A DNA stretch of 23,481 nt from Lentisphaerota bacterium (lineage in GTDB: Bacteria; Verrucomicrobiota; Kiritimatiellia; UBA8416; JAFGTH01): the NCBI GenBank assembly GCA_016934225.1, contig JAFGTH010000197.1:1-23481 (forward strand), given 5' to 3'. The notes under the pieces are model-generated. The model saw nothing but the letters and a program-made list of their open reading frames with translations, had not been told where the DNA came from and did no database searches. The number at the start of each line of letters is the position of its first letter. Within the stretch, counting starts at the first letter, position 1. Both the position numbers and the translations under genes were made by a program. Below, piece by piece: positions 14,564-22,859 of this stretch.

Positions 14564-16036
14564 TTATTCCGTTTTTATGGATTGATCTGTAGTTTCGTTT
14601 TGGTCTGCAATCGGAGCGCCTTGATAAACGTATACGATGGGGTATGCTTTATGAACAGGCGCAATATAGGCAAGAACCTGTTCGTATGTTATTAAAGGAT
14701 CGGCAAACACAAAGATCACGGACAAACCGGGACCACGCGCAGAGAGTTCTTTTTTAAACGCTTCAGGTGAGGCAACAGGAATATCTTCTGTTGTTACCAC
14801 AGGCCAGATACCGTCATCAGGCCATTTCTGATTGATCTGCGTCATTGTAATTTTGTGGGCATTGTCTGCAGCGGCAATGCGCAGTTCCCATGGCTGTGAA
14901 ATCCTTTTTGCCCGTCCGCGCATGTTTTCGTCGGGAAGAAACGCTTTGTAGTACAGATGTTCGGGCAGAGGCGCTTCAATGCGAATTCCGTTCTCCGAGT
15001 CAATAGTCTCGAGTACTTTGCAAATTTCGGAAATCGTTTTAATGGACAATTTAGGATCGAAATGCAACGTAACGAAAGGATCGTGTCCGGATTCAGTTAA
15101 AGCGCGTAGTTTTTTCAGTACATGTTCGAAATTACCGACTTGCTTAATGTCGGCGTTTGACAATGTAAACTCAATCTCGGCCAACGCTGAAGCCTGAGTT
15201 GTGGTTTTTCGCGCATGCAACGATACATCAACGACACGTTTGCGCGGAGGTTCATATTCCGGTTTTAAGACGACTTCCAGCAATGTCCCTTTCTTGAACA
15301 GATATTCAGGGTTTATTAGGCGCTGTTTGTATATATCATGTTGTGGCTCGCGGCGCGGCACGTCCAGAAGTGTGCTTGGTTCGTTGTATATCGAAGCTAT
15401 GGATTGGGGTTCTATTACATCAGCGGCGTAGGATTGTGTCTTGGAATTAGCCGGATAATTCGTTCGGTACGAGCCGACAAACACCAAGCCGCCGAGAGGC
15501 ATGACACGATCAGTCTCATCATACACAATGAGTTGTTCGGCGCGGACAGGTTTGGCAGCCTTGTTATTATAGCGCGCAAATGTCATGAGTACTCGTTCCC
15601 CTTTGGGCCAAAAATCGGCCTTGGCGGTGTTGACCGGTCGTCCCGGCTTCATTCCGATGAAGACAAGCGCGTTGTGAATATCGCTGGGTTTTGCGAAAGA
15701 TACCGCCACGGACTCATAAGCATGTCCGCTTGTCCGATCAATCAGAAAAAATTCGGCAATATCGTGTTTACCGATGCCGGTTGCCTCGCTGTAAATACGC
15801 ACCTCTCTGGCCTTGCGATCGGCAATAAGTCCGGGACGGACAAAGAGATCGGGATTGTCCTGGTGGCGTTTGGCGTTTTCATTGCAAATCTGAACGACCT
15901 TGGCTTGATTCTCCTCCCATGTGGTGTCTGTTCCATCCTCTCCGTATGATGAAAATATACCAGCCCAAATACCGCTGCATGCCAGGTACAGCGCGGCTGG
16001 AAAGAAAACGCGTTTTCTATATGTTCGGATGCTCAT
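14564..16036 (-). CDS. Exported YdjY-domain protein with ExbD-like C-terminal segments
   Basis: A 490-residue protein with a signal peptide or anchor (residues 1-28, basic MSIRTYRKR then hydrophobic). Residues about 65-195 resemble the YdjY domain: GLIADRKAREVRI, then HAYESVAVSFAKPSDIHNAL and FIGMKPG. The function of that domain is not known to me. After a linker, residues about 286-355 and 418-475 look like two copies of a beta-alpha-beta unit similar to the ExbD/TolR periplasmic domain (PFVTLHFDPKLSIKTISEI; SVIFVFADPLITYEQVLAYI). That similarity is an inference from pattern, not a database hit. The tail is polar. It converges on mutL with 31 bases between and diverges from serS. A minus-strand promoter is predicted 28 bases ahead of the ATG, and there is no clear Shine-Dalgarno. 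Confidence 0.8.
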   Translation of the reverse strand: MSIRTYRKRVFFPAALYLACSGIWAGIFSSYGEDGTDTTWEENQAKVVQICNENAKRHQDNPDLFVRPGLIADRKAREVRIYSEATGIGKHDIAEFFLIDRTSGHAYESVAVSFAKPSDIHNALVFIGMKPGRPVNTAKADFWPKGERVLMTFARYNNKAAKPVRAEQLIVYDETDRVMPLGGLVFVGSYRTNYPANSKTQSYAADVIEPQSIASIYNEPSTLLDVPRREPQHDIYKQRLINPEYLFKKGTLLEVVLKPEYEPPRKRVVDVSLHARKTTTQASALAEIEFTLSNADIKQVGNFEHVLKKLRALTESGHDPFVTLHFDPKLSIKTISEICKVLETIDSENGIRIEAPLPEHLYYKAFLPDENMRGRAKRISQPWELRIAAADNAHKITMTQINQKWPDDGIWPVVTTEDIPVASPEAFKKELSARGPGLSVIFVFADPLITYEQVLAYIAPVHKAYPIVYVYQGAPIADQNETTDQSIKTE

Positions 16037-16063
16037 ATTATTAGAACGTTCAGCTTTACACCG

Positions 16064-16092
16064 ATATTAGACGTCTCACGCGTGGGTGTCCA
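16064..16092 (-). promoter_or_regulatory. Candidate sigma70 promoter of the YdjY-domain gene
   Basis: On the minus strand TGGACA (16092-16087, 5 of 6) and TAATAT (16069-16064, 4 of 6) are separated by exactly 17 bases. Transcription from here would give a leader of about 20 bases before ATG at 16036, with no Shine-Dalgarno in it. Confidence 0.45.
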
Positions 16093-16254
16093 ACAATCCG
16101 TTGCATGGGCAGGGCAATTTCTGTACCATGCCTGCGAGATAAGACAAGAAAGGTTAGGTTTTCCAGCTTCAAAGCAGAACGCGATTAGACTCGTAGCGGC
16201 TGAACGCCGAATGAATTTGCGGGCGCATGGAAGAACCGGAAACGGAGACATAGA

Positions 16255-17535
16255 ATGCTCGATATTAAACGAATACGCGAGGATCGGGAAGTCGTTCAAA
16301 AAGGACTGGAATCACGCGGGGCGGACACCGCAGTGATTGAACGGGTTTGCGCGTTGGACGGCAAGCGCCGCGCGATGTTGGCTGAAGTCGAGACGCTTAA
16401 GAGCGAGCGCAATAGAGCTTCCAAGGAAATAGGACAACTCAAAAAAGACGGCAAGGACATAGAGAAGGCGCGTTCGGCAATGCGCGAACTGGGTGATCGT
16501 ATAGCGGAAAGCGACAAGCAAATTCGTGTTGTGGATGAAGAACTGCGCGCTGTAATGCTGACAATTCCGAACGTGCCGCACGTCGGCATACCAATCGGCG
16601 CCGATTCGAAAGCGAACAGGTTTGTGCGCGCATACGGCGAGCCGAAGAAATTTAATTTCAAAGCGAAAACGCATGTCGAACTGGGCGAAACGCTTGGGAT
16701 TCTGGACCTGACTCGAGCGGCGAGAATGTCCGGCGCCGGATTTCCTCTTTTCGTTCGCGAAGGCGCCCGCTTGGAACGCGCGCTGATTAATTTCATGCTT
16801 GATCTTCATGTGAAAGAACATGGTTACACGGAAATTGCTCCACCCGTGCTATGCAATGCGGCTGCAATGACCGGAACGGGCCAACTCCCCAAAATGGCCG
16901 AAGATATGTATTATTTGAAGGAAGACAATTTATATATGATTCCAACAGCCGAAGTTCCTGTGACAAATTATTATATGGACGAAATAATTACCGAAGCGCT
17001 TCCACTGCGTATGACCGCATACACGCCCTGTTTTCGAAGAGAAGCCGGTGCGGCGGGCAAGGAGACGCGCGGAATAATCCGAGTGCATCAATTCGACAAA
17101 GTCGAAATGGTAAAGTTTGTGGAACCGGAAACTTCTTACAACGAGCTTGAATTATTGCTTGGCGATGCGGAAGATGTCTTACGGCGATTGGGCTTGCCGT
17201 ATCGAATTATGGAGCTTTGCACCGGTGATATCAGTTTTGCCGCCGCAAAATGCTATGACATCGAATTGTGGGCGCCGGGCCAGAACGATTGGCTGGAAGT
17301 TTCGTCATGCAGTAATTTTGAGGATTTTCAGGCGAGGCGGATCGGTATTCGTTACAGGGACGGCAAAGGCAGAATTAGATTTGTTCACACTTTGAACGGT
17401 TCCGGCGTTGCGCTGGCGCGTTTGTTGGTTGCAATACTCGAGAACGGTCAACAGGAAGACGGTTCAATCGTATTACCAGAGAATATTATACCCTACATGG
17501 ACGGCATGAAGGAAATCCGGAAACCGGGATCCTGA
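16255..17535 (+). CDS. serS: Serine--tRNA ligase
   Basis: Charges tRNA-Ser (and tRNA-Sec where present) with serine in two ATP-dependent steps. At 426 residues it is normal for the bacterial enzyme. The N-terminal antiparallel coiled-coil arm that grips the long variable arm of tRNA-Ser spans about 27-100. The class II catalytic core follows, with TAEVP (231-235, serine binding), motif 2 around FRREAGAAGKETRGIIRVHQ (260-279) and motif 3 NGSGVALARLLVA (381-393, with Arg389). A GGAG Shine-Dalgarno lies 7 bases before the ATG. The 218 bases upstream contain no gene, and no T-box-like leader was recognised. Its TGA overlaps the ATG of tilS by one base, so the two are translationally coupled. Confidence 0.97.
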   Translation: MLDIKRIREDREVVQKGLESRGADTAVIERVCALDGKRRAMLAEVETLKSERNRASKEIGQLKKDGKDIEKARSAMRELGDRIAESDKQIRVVDEELRAVMLTIPNVPHVGIPIGADSKANRFVRAYGEPKKFNFKAKTHVELGETLGILDLTRAARMSGAGFPLFVREGARLERALINFMLDLHVKEHGYTEIAPPVLCNAAAMTGTGQLPKMAEDMYYLKEDNLYMIPTAEVPVTNYYMDEIITEALPLRMTAYTPCFRREAGAAGKETRGIIRVHQFDKVEMVKFVEPETSYNELELLLGDAEDVLRRLGLPYRIMELCTGDISFAAAKCYDIELWAPGQNDWLEVSSCSNFEDFQARRIGIRYRDGKGRIRFVHTLNGSGVALARLLVAILENGQQEDGSIVLPENIIPYMDGMKEIRKPGS

Positions 17536-18938
17536 TGCTTCGACAAATTCAAGCTGTTATTACTACGCAAAAACTCATTAATTCCGGTGAGCGTGTATTG
17601 GTTGCTGTTTCAGGCGGCCCTGATTCGGTTGCTTTATTGTGCATACTTAACGAACTGGCGCCCAAACTCGGCATAACACTAACGGTCGCGCATTTAAATC
17701 ACGCTATTCGCGGCAAGACGGCGGACGAGGACGCCGTATTTGTGCGGCAACTGGCCGCTCATTTTGGACTACAGTGTGTGACTGAAAAGATGGATGTGCC
17801 AGCGCTGGCGCGACGGAACGGGTGGTCGTTGGAAATGGCTGCGCGTGAGGCCAGATACGCATTTTTCGCCCGGGTAGCTGGCAGCGGCAAACTGGCAGCC
17901 GTTGCCACAGCGCACAACGCAGATGATCAGGCAGAAACAGTGTTACTGAAGCTTGCCAGAGGCGCGGGCACAGGCGGGTTGGCTGGAATCAGGCCGATGA
18001 CGATTTTGCGCGGTATTAGGGTAATTCGTCCCCTGCTGACAGTGAGCAGAACCGATATTATTGAATTCCTAAAAACCAGAAAACAAGCCTGGCGCGAGGA
18101 TGAATCCAATAATGATAAAACATTTCTTCGTAATCGCGTGCGACACGAAGTACTGCCCATGTTGGCAGCCAAATTGAATCCCGGAATAAAGAATACCCTG
18201 TGTCGTACCGCCGCACTTATGCAGGACGAAGACACATGGCTTGAGAACCTTGCCGTTGAAATTTACGCTACATGTCGCATACGTAACTCCAAGGCGATCA
18301 ATATCAAAGTTCTTGGCTCGCAACCGCGCGCGGCGCTCAGACGCGTCCTCCGATTATGGATGATTAAGACCGGTGTTCCGGCGGAACTTCTGAGTTTTGA
18401 CTCAATTGCCGGAATGGAAAATCTGGTTCGGAAAAAAGGAGGCAGCACGGACCTGTCGCTGGGAGGCGGATGGGTGGCGAAACGAAGATATGACAACCTT
18501 ACCATCAAACACGGCGATTCCGACGTTTCTTTTAAAGGATATAAAATGGCGTTGAAAATCCCCGGTGAAACATTGGCGTCGGACGGAAAACTTAGAATTG
18601 TGACATTACTGTCGCCCGGATTAATCAAGCAACAAACCGTTTGGCCTGGGGCATTGCCTGCGAGAGCATCCATCGGTCGCAGTCGAATCGGCAGAAAGAA
18701 GATTTTTGTTCGTTCGTGGCAAACGGGTGATCGCATGAAGCCGTTGGGAATGAGCGGATCAAAAAAACTACAGGACATCTTTGTTGACGCGAAAGTCCCG
18801 ATCGAGCAACGCCTAAATATTCCGGTTCTTGAATGCGGCGGTGAGATAATTTGGCTTCCCGGATATCGCGTGGCAAGAGGATGGGAGGTGTCGGATCCGG
18901 AATCCACAGCGCTGCAAGTGGGTATTGAACGCATATAA
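17535..18938 (+). CDS. tilS: tRNA(Ile)-lysidine synthetase
   Basis: Converts cytidine-34 of the CAU-anticodon isoleucine tRNA to lysidine with ATP and lysine, so that it reads AUA. The product is 467 residues. Seen: the PP-loop ATPase motif VAVSGGPDS (23-31), HLNHAIRG (53-60), HNADDQAETVLLKLARG (127-143) and GLAGI (148-152). After a middle helical domain, the C-terminal TilS domain has GDRMKPLGMSGSKKLQDIF and the EIIWLPGYRVARG stretch, so this is the long, full-domain form. It overlaps serS by one base (TGATG). The link of serS and tilS places two tRNA-centred enzymes together. Many genomes place tilS near ftsH with hpt between; here hpt is absent and ftsH has its own promoter 90 bases on. 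Confidence 0.96.
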   Translation: MLRQIQAVITTQKLINSGERVLVAVSGGPDSVALLCILNELAPKLGITLTVAHLNHAIRGKTADEDAVFVRQLAAHFGLQCVTEKMDVPALARRNGWSLEMAAREARYAFFARVAGSGKLAAVATAHNADDQAETVLLKLARGAGTGGLAGIRPMTILRGIRVIRPLLTVSRTDIIEFLKTRKQAWREDESNNDKTFLRNRVRHEVLPMLAAKLNPGIKNTLCRTAALMQDEDTWLENLAVEIYATCRIRNSKAINIKVLGSQPRAALRRVLRLWMIKTGVPAELLSFDSIAGMENLVRKKGGSTDLSLGGGWVAKRRYDNLTIKHGDSDVSFKGYKMALKIPGETLASDGKLRIVTLLSPGLIKQQTVWPGALPARASIGRSRIGRKKIFVRSWQTGDRMKPLGMSGSKKLQDIFVDAKVPIEQRLNIPVLECGGEIIWLPGYRVARGWEVSDPESTALQVGIERI

Positions 18939-18961
18939 AATTGAGCAGCGTCTCTTCCGCG

Positions 18962-18990
18962 TTGACCATTTCGAATAGCGCCTGTACTAT
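18962..18990 (+). promoter_or_regulatory. Sigma70-type promoter of ftsH
   Basis: TTGACC (18962-18967, 5 of 6) and TACTAT (18985-18990, 5 of 6) are separated by exactly 17 bases in the 90-base tilS-ftsH gap. The transcript would start near 18997, about 32 bases before the ftsH ATG, with an AGGAA Shine-Dalgarno at 19013-19017. This allows ftsH-folP-cdaA-ybbR to be expressed apart from serS-tilS. Confidence 0.65.
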
Positions 18991-19028
18991 CATCAGGTAG
19001 TGTTGAGCCCAAAGGAATAATCCGGTTA

Positions 19029-21092
19029 ATGAAAACGAAACAAGAAGAAGCACAGGACAAAAAGAAATTCGAACAGGGTGATGATATTCCGCCGTCAGGT
19101 CCAGCCAGGGCGATTCTGGCTTGGTCGGTAATTCTCGTTATGCTGGTGGTAATGTTTTTCATGATGAAAAATCGTCAGGAAGCGGACGAAAAGATATCTT
19201 ACAATCCAACATTTCGCGAATTAGTAGAGGCAGGCAGGATAAAAAAATGTGAAGTAATCAGGGAAGTGTCCGGTCTTGAGTACATCAAAGGCGAAGTACT
19301 CCCGGAGAAAGATCAGGAAACGGAAGACGGAAAGCCGGAATCCAAAAAGTTCAGGGTTTATATAGATCGCGCAGACACGGAACTCAGAGATTTTCTTACT
19401 GCTAATAAAGTGGAATTCAGTTTCCCTCCGCAGAATCCATATGTCTGGCACATCATATCGAGCTTGCTTCCGGTTATACTGATCTTCGGTTTGATATATT
19501 TTCTTTTTATGAGGCAAATCCGTTCGGCCGGACACGGAGCACTTAGTTTTGGAAAGAGCCGGGCGAGGTTGCTCAATCGCGACAGGAAAAAAGTTACTTT
19601 CAATAATGTTGCCGGTATTGACGAAGCTAAAGAAGAAGTTCAGGAAATTATCGAATTTTTGAAAGATCCGAAGAAATTTCAGAAACTCGGCGGACGGATT
19701 CCCAAGGGAGTGTTGTTGATGGGGCCGCCGGGCACCGGTAAAACACTGCTTGCAAAAGCAATTGCAGGAGAAGCGGATGTGCCGTTCTTCAGCATCAGCG
19801 GTTCCGATTTTGTTGAAATGTTCGTGGGCGTTGGCGCTTCACGAGTGCGCGACATGTTTGAACAGGGGAAGAAAAACGCACCGTGCATTATCTTTATTGA
19901 CGAAATTGACGCTGTGGGACGCAGTCGTTTCACAGGCATCGGCGGCGGTCATGACGAACGAGAACAAACCCTGAACGCGTTGCTCGTGCAAATGGACGGT
20001 TTCGAAACGCAGGAAGGAGTTATTATTCTTGCTGCCACGAATCGTCCCGACGTGTTGGATCAGGCGTTGCTTCGCCCGGGTCGCTTTGACAGGCAGATAG
20101 TCATTGATCTGCCCATGATAGACGGAAGGGAAGCAATTCTGCGGATGCATGCCGCTGAAATTATTCTTAGCGAGAACAGCGATCTCCATAAACTGGCGCG
20201 CGGCACACCGGGCTTCTCGGGAGCCGATCTGGAGAATCTTCTGAACGAGGCCGCTCTTCTTGCGGCACGACACAGTAAATCAGCCGTCGAAATGGCTGAT
20301 CTTGAAGAAGCGCGGGACAAGGTTAAATGGGGACGCGAGCGCCGAAGCCGAAAGATTGATGATAAAGAGAAACGGATCACGGCATATCATGAAGCCGGCC
20401 ATGCATTGGTACAGCAACTGGTGGCGGAAAGCGAACCGTTGCACAAAATCACAATTATTCCTCGCGGAGTGGCATATCTTGGCGCCACCATGTCGTTGCC
20501 GGAAAAAGATCATTTCATCGAGGGGCGACAGAAATTGTTGGGTAACCTGACTATTTACATGGGCGGACGCGTTGCGGAGCAAATGATACTTGGAGAGATT
20601 ACGACGGGCGCCGGCGCGGATCTGCGCGAGGCAACACGAATTGCGAGGCTCATGGTATGCAATTGGGGTATGAGCGACAGCCTTGGCCCACAGCAATTCT
20701 CGGAGAACGAAGAACTGATGTTTCTTGGCCGGGAAGTCTCGCGAACCCAGAATTACAGCGAGGCAACGGCCAGGAAAATAGATGAAGAGGTCAGTCGCAT
20801 CCTGAGAGAAGCATATGAACGCGCTGAAACCATAATTAGAGAGAATCGAGATAAACTCGAAACAATTGCGACAATGCTTCTCGAACGAGAGACGTTGGAA
20901 GGTCGAGATGTTGAGGAAATAGTAGAATATGGACATGTTCTTTCCGATGAACAACGCGCTGAAATTGATGCGAAAACAGCCGTTATTCCTGAAGGTGATA
21001 AAGTCCGCAACGCACCTGTAATTGCGGAAGGCGACTCTGTTGCGCTTCCGGACACGGAGATTAATACGACATCGGAAGAGCATTCCTCCTGA
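19029..21092 (+). CDS. ftsH: ATP-dependent zinc metalloprotease FtsH
   Basis: A hexameric inner-membrane AAA+ protease that removes damaged or regulated membrane and cytosolic proteins. The product is 687 residues. Transmembrane helix 1 is about 29-47, the periplasmic part 50-138, and helix 2 about 140-162 (ending FMRQIRSAG). The AAA module has Walker A GPPGTGKT (232-239), the pore loop MFVGVGA (264-270), Walker B IIFIDEID (287-294), and the second region of homology through ATNRPD and RPGRFDR (337-355). The protease site is HEAGH (454-458) with the distal acidic ligand in GADLREAT (near Asp531). A coiled-coil region and a long acidic, non-conserved tail (about 640-687) follow. The 35 bases before folP have no promoter that I can see. 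Confidence 0.97.
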   Translation: MKTKQEEAQDKKKFEQGDDIPPSGPARAILAWSVILVMLVVMFFMMKNRQEADEKISYNPTFRELVEAGRIKKCEVIREVSGLEYIKGEVLPEKDQETEDGKPESKKFRVYIDRADTELRDFLTANKVEFSFPPQNPYVWHIISSLLPVILIFGLIYFLFMRQIRSAGHGALSFGKSRARLLNRDRKKVTFNNVAGIDEAKEEVQEIIEFLKDPKKFQKLGGRIPKGVLLMGPPGTGKTLLAKAIAGEADVPFFSISGSDFVEMFVGVGASRVRDMFEQGKKNAPCIIFIDEIDAVGRSRFTGIGGGHDEREQTLNALLVQMDGFETQEGVIILAATNRPDVLDQALLRPGRFDRQIVIDLPMIDGREAILRMHAAEIILSENSDLHKLARGTPGFSGADLENLLNEAALLAARHSKSAVEMADLEEARDKVKWGRERRSRKIDDKEKRITAYHEAGHALVQQLVAESEPLHKITIIPRGVAYLGATMSLPEKDHFIEGRQKLLGNLTIYMGGRVAEQMILGEITTGAGADLREATRIARLMVCNWGMSDSLGPQQFSENEELMFLGREVSRTQNYSEATARKIDEEVSRILREAYERAETIIRENRDKLETIATMLLERETLEGRDVEEIVEYGHVLSDEQRAEIDAKTAVIPEGDKVRNAPVIAEGDSVALPDTEINTTSEEHSS

Positions 21093-21127
21093 GTCCGCAT
21101 ACACGAATAGACGGAGATGGCACGAGC

Positions 21128-21988
21128 GTGAATCTCGCAAAAATATCCGTTTGGAAATGCCGATCACAAGAATTGCCTATAGGTCTTCACCCGTTGGTCA
21201 TGGGGATACTCAACGTGACGCCGGATTCGTTTTCCGACGGCGGCAAGTATTTGAACAGAACGGCAGCGGTTTCCCATGCAATACGCATGGTTGAGGACGG
21301 AGCGGATATTATTGACGTCGGCGGCGAATCAACCAGACCCGGAGCAACATCGGCCGACATAGATGAGGAAATAGAACGAACAATTCCGGTAATAGCGGAA
21401 ATTCGTCCTAGAATAAAAGTCGCAATATCCATAGACACAATGAAATCATCCGTGGCGCGAGCGGCAATAGAGGCGGGGGCTGATATTGTGAACGATGTGT
21501 CGGCGTGTACAAATGATCCGGAAATGGCGGATGTTATCTCTGAAACAGGCTCGGGAGTAGTGCTGATGCATATGCAAGGAACGCCCGGAACCATGCAAAA
21601 TAACCCGCAATATGACGATGTTGTGAGCGATGTTGCGGCATATCTTCACGCGCGAGTGGAAGCGCTGGTTCGGCGCGGTATTGCGCGCGAATCAATGGTG
21701 GTGGATCCTGGCATAGGTTTCGGTAAAACAGTTGAACATAATCTTAGGTTACTCACACATCTGGACCAATTCGGCAAAGATGGGTTGCCGGTGCTTGTAG
21801 GTCTGTCGCGTAAGAGTTTTCTAGGCAAGATCACAGGTCGTATGGTAAATGAGAGGGTGACAGCCGGTATTGCAGCAATGGTTTTCTGTATTATGAACGG
21901 AGTTGACATCGTGAGAGTGCACGACGTGAAGGAAACGGTTGACGCTATATCGGTTATCGGAGCGTTGAAAAAAGCCCAAGAGGACTGA
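21128..21988 (+). CDS. folP: Dihydropteroate synthase
   Basis: Joins p-aminobenzoate to the pterin diphosphate in folate synthesis; sulfonamide drugs act on this enzyme. The 286-residue product has a TIM-barrel fold with all family motifs: MGILNVTPDSFSDGG (25-39), VGGESTRPGA (64-73), SIDT (101-104), ND at 122-123, DPGIGFGKT (193-201), VGLSRKSFL (224-232) and RVHD (263-266). The start is GTG 21128 with GGAG at 21113-21116; no in-frame ATG precedes the catalytic motif other than Met25, which lies within it. The gene lies between ftsH and cdaA, one base before the latter, a common linkage in bacteria and not evidence of a functional link. Confidence 0.95.
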   Translation: MNLAKISVWKCRSQELPIGLHPLVMGILNVTPDSFSDGGKYLNRTAAVSHAIRMVEDGADIIDVGGESTRPGATSADIDEEIERTIPVIAEIRPRIKVAISIDTMKSSVARAAIEAGADIVNDVSACTNDPEMADVISETGSGVVLMHMQGTPGTMQNNPQYDDVVSDVAAYLHARVEALVRRGIARESMVVDPGIGFGKTVEHNLRLLTHLDQFGKDGLPVLVGLSRKSFLGKITGRMVNERVTAGIAAMVFCIMNGVDIVRVHDVKETVDAISVIGALKKAQED

Positions 21989-21989
21989 A

Positions 21990-22859
21990 ATGACAGAGTG
22001 GATAAGCAGAATTCAATCGTTCGGATTTGGAAGCTTTGTCCAGGTTCTGGTTCTGGCCTTGATGTTTTATTATGTTTTTTTGTTCTTTCGTGGCACGCGC
22101 GGCGCACAAGTGCTGGTCGGCTTGGCGCTGCTTCTGGTGATTTCAATCGGTAGCACACAGTTGCTGCAATTGGCGGAATTGAACTGGCTGTTGAGACGGT
22201 TCTCGGTCGGTTTGGCTCTTGCTCTGCTGGTGATTTTTCAGCCGGAGATTAGACGCGCCTTGGCGGAATTGGGCAAGGGTCCGGTATTCTTCGTGTCGGC
22301 CGAAAGGCGCGAAATGATGGAAAGTGTAATACAGGCGGTTATGATGCTGGCGGAGCATAAAATCGGCGCGCTGATAGCTATAGAACGCGAGATTGGCACA
22401 CGCGCTATACAAGAGACCGGCGTAAAAATGGATGCAACCGTCAGCAGCGAGCTGCTTTCGAGCATGTTCTTTCCTCATACGCCGCTTCATGACGGCGGCG
22501 TTATTATTCAGGGGAACAAAATTGTATCGGCAAGATGCGTCTTTCCGCTTTCTCAAAATGCGGAGTTGCACAAAACCCTGGGAACACGCCATCGCGCAGC
22601 CGTTGGATTGAGCGAGGAAACGGATGCAATTGTGATAGCTGTATCCGAGGAAACCGGCACTATTTCCGTATGCTACCGCGGACGACTGAGCCGTGGCATG
22701 GATCAGGAACGGTTAAGACGGTTTCTTGCGACACTGCTTCTCAGACGTCAGGGATCGGAAAGTCCCTGGCGCCGAGCCAAGAAACAATTGGATTTAACCC
22801 CGGAGGGAATAGCGAAATCTCAAAATATAACCGAACAGGAGAACGCGAGTGGCAACTAG
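21990..22859 (+). CDS. cdaA: Diadenylate cyclase CdaA (membrane-bound)
   Basis: Makes cyclic di-AMP from two ATP. The 289-residue product has the CdaA plan: three N-terminal membrane helices (about 15-34, 38-57 and 70-85), a short link, and the DAC domain (about 100-260). The two catalytic motifs are present as TPLHDGGVII (164-173) and GTRHRAAVGLSE (198-209). The first motif is usually DGA; here the third residue is Gly (Asp168-Gly-Gly). The catalytic Asp and the RHR motif are kept, so activity is expected. It begins one base after the folP stop, with AGAGGA upstream, and its last 11 bases overlap ybbR. CdaA with YbbR (CdaR) is the classic regulator pairing, often continued by glmM, which would lie beyond this window. 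Confidence 0.94.
   Translation: MTEWISRIQSFGFGSFVQVLVLALMFYYVFLFFRGTRGAQVLVGLALLLVISIGSTQLLQLAELNWLLRRFSVGLALALLVIFQPEIRRALAELGKGPVFFVSAERREMMESVIQAVMMLAEHKIGALIAIEREIGTRAIQETGVKMDATVSSELLSSMFFPHTPLHDGGVIIQGNKIVSARCVFPLSQNAELHKTLGTRHRAAVGLSEETDAIVIAVSEETGTISVCYRGRLSRGMDQERLRRFLATLLLRRQGSESPWRRAKKQLDLTPEGIAKSQNITEQENASGN

Noticed and set aside
20280..21167. A 295-codon minus-strand open frame over ftsH and the start of folP
   Set aside because: It is antisense to the FtsH protease domain, which has intact motifs, and the translation has no domain-like pattern.
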